Assembly: GCA_017633615.1 (NCBI GenBank)
Contig: JAGBPB010000074.1
Span: 1 to 14,473 of the forward strand
Source of the DNA: Bacteroidaceae bacterium
Lineage (GTDB): Bacteria > Bacteroidota > Bacteroidia > Bacteroidales > Bacteroidaceae
Length of the DNA: 14,473 nucleotides
Reading direction: 5' to 3'
Part shown: positions 7,407 through 14,473 of the stretch, in pieces
Layout of the letters: every line of letters starts with the position of its first letter
How positions within the stretch are numbered: position 1 is the stretch's first letter
Translations under genes and position numbers: made by a program
The notes under the pieces: generated by a model
Database searches by the model: none
The model's input: the letters and a program-made list of their open reading frames with translations, nothing else
What the model was told of the DNA's origin: nothing

Positions 7407-8138
7407 TTTCGGACGTGAATATTCCCTGTGCCATAACCTTTCCTTGGAGTTTACACCAATTGTTGCGAAAGCCGGTAACGGCATCTATGAGGCGGTAACG
7501 GATGTGGGCTTGATACACATTCATATTATTAGGGGCTGTGACTGTGAAGGTCACGGCCCTTGTGTTTGTGGTTGGGCCGACGGACACAAGGCTGATGGAT
7601 GTGGGTCTGTAGGTGCGCATCAGGCCAGGGTTGAAGCCAACGCCTGGAGCGGTGAGCAGGATCTTGGCAGTTAGGTGCCAGCGTTCTGGATGGGCGATGT
7701 CAGCCAGCGTGAGGCGGCAGCGGAGGGTTGCCACTTAAGTACCAGGTATTATCTGCAGGAGTTCCAATGCTGCTGATGGAAACTCTGGGAATGGTTGCGG
7801 TTCAGGTATGTGTTCACGGCCGAGCTGGGCGAAGCCGTGATAGGCAGAGACAAAGAGATTGTAGCCGCTGATGTGGTGATTGTTGTCATACGGTGGACGA
7901 TGGGACGGAACGGACTTGGCAAGCTCTCTCCACTGCAGCTGGACGGAGTGAGGCAGCTGCTGCCAGGCGAGGATGGCGCGGTGGTGGAGCTGAGCTTGGT
8001 CCAGCTGGGCGGTGGTGCCTGGTAGTGGGTGTAGGGCTTTCGCTTGTAGTAGCACTGGCCGTTGCGGTGGAAAAAGGTTATGTTGCCTATTGAAGACCAG
8101 CAGTCTTGGATTAGGGGTGTGGGATGGAATTTGGGCAT
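7396..8138 (-). pseudogene. Decayed relative of the partial gene at the right edge (member C)
   Basis: Read on the minus strand from the ATG at 8138, the N-terminus is MPKFHPTPLIQD, then SSIGNITFFHRNGQCYYKRKP. The matching continuation, GTTAQLDQAQLHHRAILAWQ, is in another frame, so a one-base indel lies near 8011-8036. That second frame then reads ISGYNLFVSAYHGFAQLG up to an in-frame TAA at 7735-7737, and resumes without frame change as RCRLTLADIAHPERWHL and ending HIRYRLIDAVTGFRNNWC plus 18 residues. The partial gene at 14090-14473 reads straight through the same place. The N-terminal part (a QLxxxxxxxWxxLAxS helix, then NLxxxxxxxxxxLG) and the C-terminal RYRLIDAVTG resemble the + strand family at 95-2779 (QLSQSWKNL, NLYQRLNF, RYFFVNAVTG), so I place all four in one superfamily. 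Two lesions make it a pseudogene, unless they are sequencing errors. Confidence 0.78.
7450..7854 (-). repeat. Homologous segment shared with 14093-14473 (copy 1)
   Basis: Aligns in the same orientation with the right-edge segment, including 29 identical bases at 7823-7851. Relative to the other copy it lacks 9 bases beside the TAA and has 33 extra bases in the variable middle (about 7520-7590). Confidence 0.85.
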
Positions 8139-8161
8139 GGTTCATGGTGTTAGTTATACTG

Positions 8162-8169
8162 CAAAGATA
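8162..8169 (-). promoter_or_regulatory. Candidate -7 element of the minus-strand pseudogene
   Basis: On the minus strand the sequence reads TATCTTTG, an exact TAnnTTTG match, about 24 bases before the ATG at 8138. The -33 position has no good TTTG. If active, it would still transcribe the broken gene toward the lipoprotein operon. Confidence 0.5.
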
Positions 8170-8272
8170 TTGCTTTTTTGACTTTATAAAGGCATGGATA
8201 GTTCATACCTGAATTTAGAGTGTCAAAAAATTAGACAATTTTGAGTAAAAATGTGTGATTTTGCTTTTGGGG

Positions 8273-8305
8273 TTTGGAGAATGGTTTGGTGAAAGAATAG
8301 ATTTG
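8273..8305 (+). promoter_or_regulatory. Candidate Bacteroidota promoter for the ABC transporter operon
   Basis: TTTG at 8273-8276, then 21 bases, then TAGATTTG at 8298-8305: this fits the Bacteroidota pattern TTTG-N19-21-TAnnTTTG. Transcription would begin near 8312, about 20 bases before the ATG at 8333. This supports 8333 rather than the upstream in-frame ATG at 8255, which would lie ahead of the promoter. Confidence 0.55.
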
Positions 8306-8332
8306 CTTTGTAAAAAACGTAAATTACTCAAT

Positions 8333-10771
8333 ATGTTTATCCATTATCTAAAGATTGCATTCCGAAATATACGCAAGTATGCGCTCCAGAACATGGTCAG
8401 CATAATAGGTCTGGCCACAGGGTTTGTGGCCTTTGCACTCTCATCACTCTGGATGGGTTATGTTGATTCATATGACACTTACCATAAGGATGTGGACAGA
8501 ATATATACATTCTCTTTCTATGAGGATGGAAAAACTATGGTTGGCAGATATGGTGGCAGATTGGCCGAAGGCTATCTGATTGATGATCTGTTCCGTACTT
8601 ATCAGGAGAGAGGACGGCTTGATTCTTTAGGATTGGAGTCAATCATGTACTATCATCAGGAATCAGAGAGTATGGATAATATGAAAAAAACATGTCTCTG
8701 CATAGATTCAGTTTTCATAGATTACTTTAACCCAACTCTGGTGGCTGGTGATTTATCTTTCCTGGATAATCCGGGAAAGGTTGCTGTAACATGTTCATTT
8801 GCTCATAAAGAATATAGCGATGACAATCCAATAGGCAAGGAATTAAGGTTCAGGAGCAAAATGTATACCATAGGAGCTGTGGTAGAAGATTTTGACCATT
8901 CATTCTTAGAGTTTGAAATGCTCAGGAAGGGTGATATGTTGTTTAACCATTCCAATAGACTGTTCTTTAAGTTGCAGAAAGGCTTAACCGTTCAGGATAT
9001 GCTGGACAAATGGGAGAAAGCATTGGAAACGTTTATGCCGCAAATGTCAATGGACTATTTGATGAGAGGCAAGACAATAGTGCCACTTAGAGAAGTTTAT
9101 AAGACTATTGATGAAAATGATGAGGAAACATTTGTCAAGTATAATGGTTTGGATCTCTTTTCCAAGGCTAGTCTCCTAATACTTATATGTGCCATAGTTA
9201 ATCATTTTACATTTTTCCTGAACTATCTGCGAGGCAGACGGCGTGAGATGATACTGCGTAAGGTAAATGGTGCGTCAACCGGTAGTATTGCCATACAGAT
9301 GGTAACAGAAAGTACAATACCTGTATTGATGGCACTCTTGGTGGGCCTGCTGGCAGCATTGCTTTTGAAAAGGCCATATATGGAACTTGCCGATATCGGG
9401 ATGACTGATTCATATTATCTTAAAGGAAGCATAATCATTATGCTGATTGTAATGGCTGTATCAATACTGATAGGTTTATCAGAGGTGATTTTAATGAACC
9501 GGAGGACAATGCAATCAGGAATCAGTCAGAGCAACAATGACATGTTCAGGAAAATAAGTGTCGGCATACAAATAACATCGGGTATGATGTTCATGTTTGC
9601 CCTGATTGCAATGTTTCATCAGTTCAGTTATATGCAGAATCTTAACTGGGGTACGCAGAAGAAGGATGTTGCCGTAGTATTTTTAACGCAGGACTATAAT
9701 CTTACAGATGAAGGGAAGCCATATTGGGGTGATATGCTTCTTGAAGATTTGGAAAGCCGTTACGGACTTAAAGAGAGAATATCAGCCATACCTTGCGTGA
9801 CTGGTGTATATCTGAATTATGCGGATATATCAATAAGCCGTCATTATGGTAATATGAATGGCATTTCAGCTCAAGGAGTCAGGGATTATTTTCATGCCGA
9901 AGTTTTTGATTACATATATCCGGGATTGATTGACCGTTTAGGGCTGACTGTTCTTGATGGTGCCATACCACAAGAGGGTCTTACAGATGATGAGATTATC
10001 ATTACTGAAAACCTGCTGAAGGCAATGGGCGGAACGTGTTTAGATGATTTGCCTCCGGTATATCTCACTTTAAGTGACAGTGCAAGAGCTACGAAACCAT
10101 TCAGCATAGTGGCTGTAGTAAAAAATATCCATCTGGACAGCTATGATGAGATACCTCCGTTTATCATTTTATGCGGATTCCATAACCGCTATCTGGTTCC
10201 TGAATTCACTTATGGTTCTGACCGGGCTGGCGGTTCAATGTGGGGCGAACTGTCTGTCCAATACATACCTGGCACAAAAGAGAAATTTGAATCATCATTC
10301 AAGGAGTTGATGGATGGACTTGGGATAGAATATAAGATAGAATATCCCACAGAAAGATTCTTTGAACATCTGTCCAAAGACAGGCATCTTTCCATCCTGC
10401 TCCTTATACTGTGCATAACAACTATCCTGATTGCCCAGTTCGGAATATGGTCACAGATAACCCTTACCTGCACCGAACGCAAGCGTGAGATTGCCATCCG
10501 CAAGGCTCATGGGGCAAAAGTCAGTGATATATTGAACATCTTTACGAGAGAATACGGTGTAATATTCCTTATTTCATCGGCCATAGCGTTTGCATCAGGA
10601 TTTTTAGTAATGCACCACTGGTTGCAGCAGTTCTACTACAGGGCTACAGTCAGCTGGTGGATCTATCTATCCGTGCTTATCTTTTCCGCATTGGTCATTG
10701 TAGCCACAGTAATCAACCGTGTGCTCACCACCGCACATGAGAATCCGGCAGAAGTAATTAAAAGTGAGTAA
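8333..10771 (+). CDS. ABC transporter permease, duplicated FtsX/MacB type (permease 1)
   Basis: About 812 residues from the ATG at 8333, giving the family's usual start MFIHYLKIAFRNIRKY. The architecture is two FtsX/MacB units. Unit 1 has a first membrane segment at ~21-43, a periplasmic core to ~280, then the cytoplasmic coupling sequence RRREMILRKVNGAS (302-315) between membrane segments. Unit 2 starts with a membrane segment in IQITSGMMFMFALIAMF, has a second periplasmic core, then ERKREIAIRKAHGAK (715-729) and the last membrane segments. The C-terminus NPAEVIKSE is typical. Such proteins pair with a LolD/MacB-like ATPase and move or release substrates at the periplasmic face rather than across the inner membrane. 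The ATPase gene begins 21 bases downstream. Substrate not deducible. Confidence 0.9.
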   Translation: MFIHYLKIAFRNIRKYALQNMVSIIGLATGFVAFALSSLWMGYVDSYDTYHKDVDRIYTFSFYEDGKTMVGRYGGRLAEGYLIDDLFRTYQERGRLDSLGLESIMYYHQESESMDNMKKTCLCIDSVFIDYFNPTLVAGDLSFLDNPGKVAVTCSFAHKEYSDDNPIGKELRFRSKMYTIGAVVEDFDHSFLEFEMLRKGDMLFNHSNRLFFKLQKGLTVQDMLDKWEKALETFMPQMSMDYLMRGKTIVPLREVYKTIDENDEETFVKYNGLDLFSKASLLILICAIVNHFTFFLNYLRGRRREMILRKVNGASTGSIAIQMVTESTIPVLMALLVGLLAALLLKRPYMELADIGMTDSYYLKGSIIIMLIVMAVSILIGLSEVILMNRRTMQSGISQSNNDMFRKISVGIQITSGMMFMFALIAMFHQFSYMQNLNWGTQKKDVAVVFLTQDYNLTDEGKPYWGDMLLEDLESRYGLKERISAIPCVTGVYLNYADISISRHYGNMNGISAQGVRDYFHAEVFDYIYPGLIDRLGLTVLDGAIPQEGLTDDEIIITENLLKAMGGTCLDDLPPVYLTLSDSARATKPFSIVAVVKNIHLDSYDEIPPFIILCGFHNRYLVPEFTYGSDRAGGSMWGELSVQYIPGTKEKFESSFKELMDGLGIEYKIEYPTERFFEHLSKDRHLSILLLILCITTILIAQFGIWSQITLTCTERKREIAIRKAHGAKVSDILNIFTREYGVIFLISSAIAFASGFLVMHHWLQQFYYRATVSWWIYLSVLIFSALVIVATVINRVLTTAHENPAEVIKSE

Positions 10772-10792
10772 TAACATTTAAATATAATAGTC

Positions 10793-11467
10793 ATGATTGA
10801 AGTTAACAATTTGCAGAAAATCTTCCGTACAGAGGAAGTTGAGACTTGGGCTCTTAACGATGTATCGTTCAATGTTGCTGACGGAGAGTTCGTAGCCATT
10901 ATGGGCCCATCAGGTTGCGGTAAGTCAACCCTTCTTAATATCCTTGGTTTGCTTGATAATCCCACCAAAGGCAGCTACAAACTGCAGGGTGTTGAGGTAG
11001 CTGATCTTGATGAGAACCATCGTACAGACCTGCGCAAGGGTGTTATAGGTTTTGTGTTCCAGAGCTTTAACCTTATAGATGAACTTAATGTGCGTGAGAA
11101 CATTGAACTGCCGTTGCTTTACATGGGTGTTCCGGCCAAAGAACGTCGTGAACGCGCTGAGGAGGTTATGGAGCGCATGAACATTTCACATCGCGAGAAG
11201 CATTTCCCCAACCAGTTGAGCGGCGGTCAGCAGCAGCGTGTGGCAATAGCCCGTGCCGTGATAGCAGGTCCCAAACTGATATTGGCCGATGAGCCTACCG
11301 GTAACCTGGATTCAGTGAACGGTCAGGAGGTGATGAATCTTCTGAAGGAACTCAACCAGCAGGGAACCACCGTTGTAATGGTAACTCACAGCCGCCACGA
11401 TGCATCATATGCCAGCCGCATCATCAACCTGTTTGACGGAAGTATCGTGAAGGAGCTCCCGCTGTAA
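10793..11467 (+). CDS. ABC transporter ATP-binding protein, LolD/MacB type
   Basis: A 224-residue ATPase with every expected motif: Walker [10 protein letters not shown] (38-46), Q-loop Gln90 in FVFQSFNL, signature [14 protein letters not shown] (from 142), Walker B LILADE (162-167), D-loop GNLD and H-loop His199 in MVTHS. The length, and the insertion [20 protein letters not shown], place it in the MacB/LolD/FtsE branch that drives FtsX-type permeases. It sits between two large permease genes, 21 bases after the first and 18 bases before the second. A complex of one ATPase dimer with both permeases is the simplest reading, though two homodimeric permease complexes are possible. Confidence 0.95.
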   Translation: MIEVNNLQKIFRTEEVETWALNDVSFNVADGEFVAIMGPSGCGKSTLLNILGLLDNPTKGSYKLQGVEVADLDENHRTDLRKGVIGFVFQSFNLIDELNVRENIELPLLYMGVPAKERRERAEEVMERMNISHREKHFPNQLSGGQQQRVAIARAVIAGPKLILADEPTGNLDSVNGQEVMNLLKELNQQGTTVVMVTHSRHDASYASRIINLFDGSIVKELPL

Positions 11468-11485
11468 TGTTGTAAAGCAATAGAT

Positions 11486-13840
11486 ATGTTCCTTCATTAC
11501 ATTACAATAGCGTTGCGCAATCTTGCCAAATACAAGGCGCAGACTGTTATAAGTGTTTTTTCACTTGCTGTGGGCATGACCGTACTTGCGGTTATACAAT
11601 GCCTGATGTTCCTTATCCGTAAGCCGGCGGTGTATTCTGAACCGTATGCGGACCGATGCTACACAATATGGCTCAAGAATGAGAAGGATGGGATTGGCAA
11701 GACATACAATTTCACTTCCACCCATGCGGATCTTCTGTCAAATGGTGGAGGAATGTCATGTGTGGAAAGGTTGTTCCCCAAGAACGGCTCTTCTGAGAGC
11801 GGTTATGTGAACTTTCTTCTGGATGACGGCTCATATCGCCGTAAGCCGCTGGACTATGAGTTGGTTAAGAATGATTATCCCAACTACCGCGGATTGCGCT
11901 CTGCCATTACCGGCCGTAAGGTTCCGGTGCTGCACAAGAACGAGGTGTTGCTCAGCCAGTCTATGGCCCGGAAAGTGTTTGCTGACAAGAATCCCATTGG
12001 TGCCACATTGTCATTCCAGTTCCGGAATGAGGAACGTGATTATGTCCTGGCCGATGTGTTTGAGGACGTTCCGCTTACTGAGTCTGAGGACCATCATCTG
12101 CTGTTGAGCTTCTATGATGATGACAATTTTGACTGGAATGCCGCATGGATACCCTACGTAGAGGTCATGCTTAAAGAGGGGTGTACTCCCGAGCAACTCA
12201 AGGCCGAGGCCGATGCAAGACTTGAACCTTGCGGACTGACGGTTGAGGTCAAATCATTGAAAGGGAGTGGTAATTCTATATCGGATGTTACGCGCGGCAT
12301 CATCTGGCTTGCAGGATCACTTATATTGCTGTCCGCGCTCATCAGTTTCTTAAGGATGCAGGTCCAGCTGATCAGAATGCGTGGCCGGGAGTTCGCGTTG
12401 CGCAGGGTTAACGGGGCATCGGCCTCAAAACTGTTCCTGATGCTCTTTGTGGAGTATGCCATTACGGTACTTCTGTGTACGCTGCTTTCATTGGTGATGA
12501 CAAAGCTGTTGATTGGCTTTGCTGACAGCCGTCTGGCAGGATACCTGAGTGAATTCAACTGGGAATGGAACGGAATATACAGGACTATACTGACCATAGG
12601 TGCGGCTATGCTTGCCATCTGTACGGTCATCATTGCTATATGGGTAAAGACAACCGTCCGGAGCGGTTATACGCTTATGGATAATATCCGTGACTCAGGA
12701 GGTTTGATGCGCAAGATCATGCTTGCCATACAAACGGTAATAAGTATGGTTTTCATAAGCGGTACGCTGTCTCTGCTGCAGTTCGTGGCAGGAGAATCCA
12801 AACTGTATAATATTCCCGACAATGAACGGTTCTATAAGCAATGTATCCTGGTTCAATCCTATATGATAAATGACAGGGCAGCATTACACAGAGAACTGCA
12901 GAACTCCAGGCTGGCCCAACAGGTCATACCTTACAGCGGGGACTTTAAAAAGAGACATAATGACTTGGACGATCCGGTCGGCAAGTTGCTTGATGAAATG
13001 CGTATGCAATACATCAGGAACTATCATTTGCCCGATACTTCACTGTTCGGATTCTATGGCATGCATATCCGGTGGAAGAGGATGCCGGAGCCGGGAGAGA
13101 GCTATGTGCTGTTGAGTGAGGGCTACAGTGACCTTTACACCCAGTCCGGGGAACCGATACCCGATATGAGCAGCACTTCGGATGGCCGTATGCTGCCGGT
13201 CCTGGGAACCTATACTGCCAAACCCTATTCAAGACTGGTGTCTGAAAGGATAGGTATAGCGGTTATAACACCAGGAGAGGACAGGATATATGATTATTAC
13301 ATCATGGTACCCAAGAAAGGACAGTACCAGGCTCTTTTGTCCGATGTTCAGGAGGTGGTGAGCAACCTTAGTCCTGAGTTAGTTGATCCCAATGTGTTCA
13401 ACTTCCGTGACAAAATAGGTGCTGAGGTAATTATGCTGGATGCCATGAGGGGAGGTTCATTGATACTGTCCGGCATCTGTCTGATTATTTGCGCCATGAG
13501 CCTATACAGCACTCTGCTGATGAGTATCCGTGCTCGCCGCAAGGAGGTTGCCATAAGGAAGGTAAATGGTGCCCGAAAGAGTGATGTTGCCATGATGTTC
13601 GGGCGGCTCTATATTACGCTTGCTGTCGTCAGCATCCTCATCTCGGCACCTATAGCCATCCTGTTCAACAATGCGGTTATACAGATGTCCGAAGGAGATT
13701 TGACGGCCAGTGATATTTCTCCTTGGCTGTCAGTTGCTGGAGGAATCATCTTCATGCTGATTGTGATTACCTTAACCGTCTGGAGCAGCATAAAGGGCAT
13801 AATGAAACTCAATCCTGTGGAATATATTGAAACCGAGTGA
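11486..13840 (+). CDS. ABC transporter permease, duplicated FtsX/MacB type (permease 2)
   Basis: The 784-residue protein has the same plan as permease 1. It starts MFLHYITIALRNLAKYKAQ, with a membrane segment ~18-44 and a periplasmic core to ~275. The coupling sequence MRGREFALRRVNGAS is near 298-312. A second core follows from ~420, then RARRKEVAIRKVNGARKSD (~682-700), and it ends NPVEYIETE. The two permeases are clearly diverged, so this is an old pair rather than a fresh duplication; a heteromeric complex is plausible. Its GC content looks higher than that of permease 1, closer to the ATPase. It is followed after 31 bases by the response-regulator fragment, an order familiar from Bacteroidota efflux-type operons with linked two-component genes. 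Confidence 0.9.
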   Translation: MFLHYITIALRNLAKYKAQTVISVFSLAVGMTVLAVIQCLMFLIRKPAVYSEPYADRCYTIWLKNEKDGIGKTYNFTSTHADLLSNGGGMSCVERLFPKNGSSESGYVNFLLDDGSYRRKPLDYELVKNDYPNYRGLRSAITGRKVPVLHKNEVLLSQSMARKVFADKNPIGATLSFQFRNEERDYVLADVFEDVPLTESEDHHLLLSFYDDDNFDWNAAWIPYVEVMLKEGCTPEQLKAEADARLEPCGLTVEVKSLKGSGNSISDVTRGIIWLAGSLILLSALISFLRMQVQLIRMRGREFALRRVNGASASKLFLMLFVEYAITVLLCTLLSLVMTKLLIGFADSRLAGYLSEFNWEWNGIYRTILTIGAAMLAICTVIIAIWVKTTVRSGYTLMDNIRDSGGLMRKIMLAIQTVISMVFISGTLSLLQFVAGESKLYNIPDNERFYKQCILVQSYMINDRAALHRELQNSRLAQQVIPYSGDFKKRHNDLDDPVGKLLDEMRMQYIRNYHLPDTSLFGFYGMHIRWKRMPEPGESYVLLSEGYSDLYTQSGEPIPDMSSTSDGRMLPVLGTYTAKPYSRLVSERIGIAVITPGEDRIYDYYIMVPKKGQYQALLSDVQEVVSNLSPELVDPNVFNFRDKIGAEVIMLDAMRGGSLILSGICLIICAMSLYSTLLMSIRARRKEVAIRKVNGARKSDVAMMFGRLYITLAVVSILISAPIAILFNNAVIQMSEGDLTASDISPWLSVAGGIIFMLIVITLTVWSSIKGIMKLNPVEYIETE

Positions 13841-13871
13841 TTAATCCAAAGAATTGTGTTAAGTTTGTATT

Positions 13872-14054
13872 ATGACGGATGCAAAGATTCTTGTGATTGA
13901 TGATAACACCGCTGTGCTGAGCACGCTTAAGATTGTTCTCAAGAGTGTGTTCAAGACTGTGGTGGCAGTGAGTGATCCTCAGCTTATTCCGGCTCTGATA
14001 AGTGCAGGTGATGTGGATGCGGTGCTGCTAGATAATGAAAATAACGTAATATGA
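13872..14054 (+). pseudogene. Truncated response regulator (receiver domain fragment)
   Basis: The 60-residue reading frame begins as a normal receiver domain: MTDAKILVIDDNTAVLSTL, with the acidic pair Asp10-Asp11, and AVLLD with phosphoacceptor Asp54. Directly after Asp54 the sequence stops resembling a receiver (NENNVI, then stop). The expected continuation, with the conserved Thr/Ser and Lys and an output domain, is absent. In Bacteroidota, genes with this N-terminus next to such permeases are usually NtrC-type sigma-54 activators of over 400 residues. About 35 bases after its stop lies the 3' end of an unrelated convergent gene, so the break looks like a rearrangement or insertion junction near 14030. 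It is probably non-functional, though the start and 31-base spacing from permease 2 remain normal. Confidence 0.8.
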
Positions 14055-14089
14055 CCTATGCATTATGTATGTAGGATGTTTGATTCAGA

Positions 14090-14473
14090 TTATCTACACC
14101 AGTTGTTGCGATAGCCGGTTACCTCATCTATGAGGCGGTAGCGGATGTGGGCCTGACAGTTATTATTACCTGAATTAGGAACACTGAATTCTACTTCATT
14201 ATCATGCGTTCTTCCCATGCAGCCGCGCATCTTGCCAGGATCACAGCCCACGCCCGCAGCTGTAAGTTGGATGCGGGCGGACAGATGCCAGCGTTCAGGA
14301 TGAACGGTGTCTGCCAGCGTTAAGCGGCAGCGGATGGTTACGGTGTCACCTACTCCAGCACCTGGTATTATCTCCAGAACCTCAAGTGCTGCAGAGGGGA
14401 ATTCCGGATACGGCTGCGGTGTCGGAACGTGTTCATTGCCCAGCTGGGCGAAGCCGTGATAGGCAGAGACGAA
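14090..14473 (-). CDS. Partial family gene at right edge (member D), 3' part only
   Basis: The minus strand is open from the window edge to TAA at 14090-14092, giving 127 C-terminal residues; the start is outside. It reads FVSAYHGFAQLGNEHVP, then PEFPSAALEVLEIIPGAGVG, then RCRLTLADTVHPERWHLSAR, and ends HIRYRLIDEVTGYRNNWCR. This aligns closely with the pseudogene at 7396-8138 but has no internal stop: where that copy has TAA, this one has GAGVGDTV. It ends right after NNWCR, 18 residues short of the other copy's end. Function unknown. It is convergent with the truncated response regulator, with 35 bases between the stops. Confidence 0.8.
   Translation of the reverse strand, partial: FVSAYHGFAQLGNEHVPTPQPYPEFPSAALEVLEIIPGAGVGDTVTIRCRLTLADTVHPERWHLSARIQLTAAGVGCDPGKMRGCMGRTHDNEVEFSVPNSGNNNCQAHIRYRLIDEVTGYRNNWCR
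14093..14473 (-). repeat. Homologous segment shared with 7450-7854 (copy 2)
   Basis: Same orientation as copy 1 and about 6.6 kb from it. The 29-base identical stretch is 14442-14470. The segment runs off the window, so its true length is unknown. Confidence 0.85.

Noticed and set aside
7531..7561. Hairpin AGGGGCTGTGAC / GTCACGGCCCTT that could terminate the lipoprotein operon
   Set aside because: It lies 125 bases beyond the stop, inside the coding part of the pseudogene where it encodes a repeated V-T pattern, and no uridine tract follows.
7735..7737. Recoded or read-through TAA in the pseudogene
   Set aside because: TAA ends neighbouring intact genes (for example 871 and 14090), and the same copy also carries a frameshift, so loss of function is simpler.
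8230..8244. Short inverted repeat TGTC...GACA upstream of permease 1 as an operator
   Set aside because: Only four-base arms in AT-rich DNA; expected by chance, with no second copy near the promoter.
8255..8332. Upstream in-frame ATG extending permease 1 by 26 residues
   Set aside because: It precedes a well-spaced TTTG / TAGATTTG promoter, and the extra residues do not resemble the family's usual N-terminus, which begins at 8333.
7450..14473. Template/variable repeat pair of a diversity-generating retroelement
   Set aside because: No reverse transcriptase or accessory gene is present, and differences between the copies are spread over all bases and include codon-sized indels.

Overview
The window looks like chromosomal DNA from the Bacteroidota, most likely the order Bacteroidales (Prevotella/Bacteroides type). 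Three things point there. Candidate promoters carry the Bacteroidota -7 element TAnnTTTG, and starts lack clear Shine-Dalgarno sequences. There are lipoproteins of the six-bladed beta-propeller type, and a BlaI/M56 pair whose peptidase carries a plug-like tail. The ABC permeases are the ~800-residue duplicated FtsX/MacB form common in this phylum. This is an inference from gene content; no rRNA or marker gene is present.

Layout. (1) 95-2779, + strand: two adjacent paralogues of an unassigned family, each followed by a hairpin terminator; the second is extended by five InlB-like beta repeats. (2) 2949-7406, + strand: a likely operon of a BlaI-type repressor, an M56 (BlaR1-type) membrane metallopeptidase and two propeller lipoproteins. 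Its promoter region holds three copies of an octamer arranged as inverted repeats, a good candidate operator for the repressor. (3) 7396-8138, - strand: a decayed gene (one frameshift, one in-frame TAA) that is a more distant member of the family in region 1, with its promoter still recognisable. (4) 8273-14054, + strand: permease, ATPase, permease, then a response regulator that stops directly after its phosphoacceptor aspartate. (5) 14090 to the right edge, - strand: the 3' part of an intact gene closely related to the pseudogene of region 3.

How the parts fit. Region 2 reads as an envelope-sensing circuit: the M56 protein would sense something in the periplasm and relieve BlaI repression of its own operon, with two surface or periplasmic lipoproteins as co-regulated partners. 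Region 4 is a MacB/FtsX-type export or mechanotransmission ABC system that has lost, or is losing, its linked regulator. Regions 3 and 5 are same-orientation, related sequences either side of region 4, so the ABC block sits between two homologous segments. The four related genes (95, 971, 7396, 14090) are the least explained part of the window.
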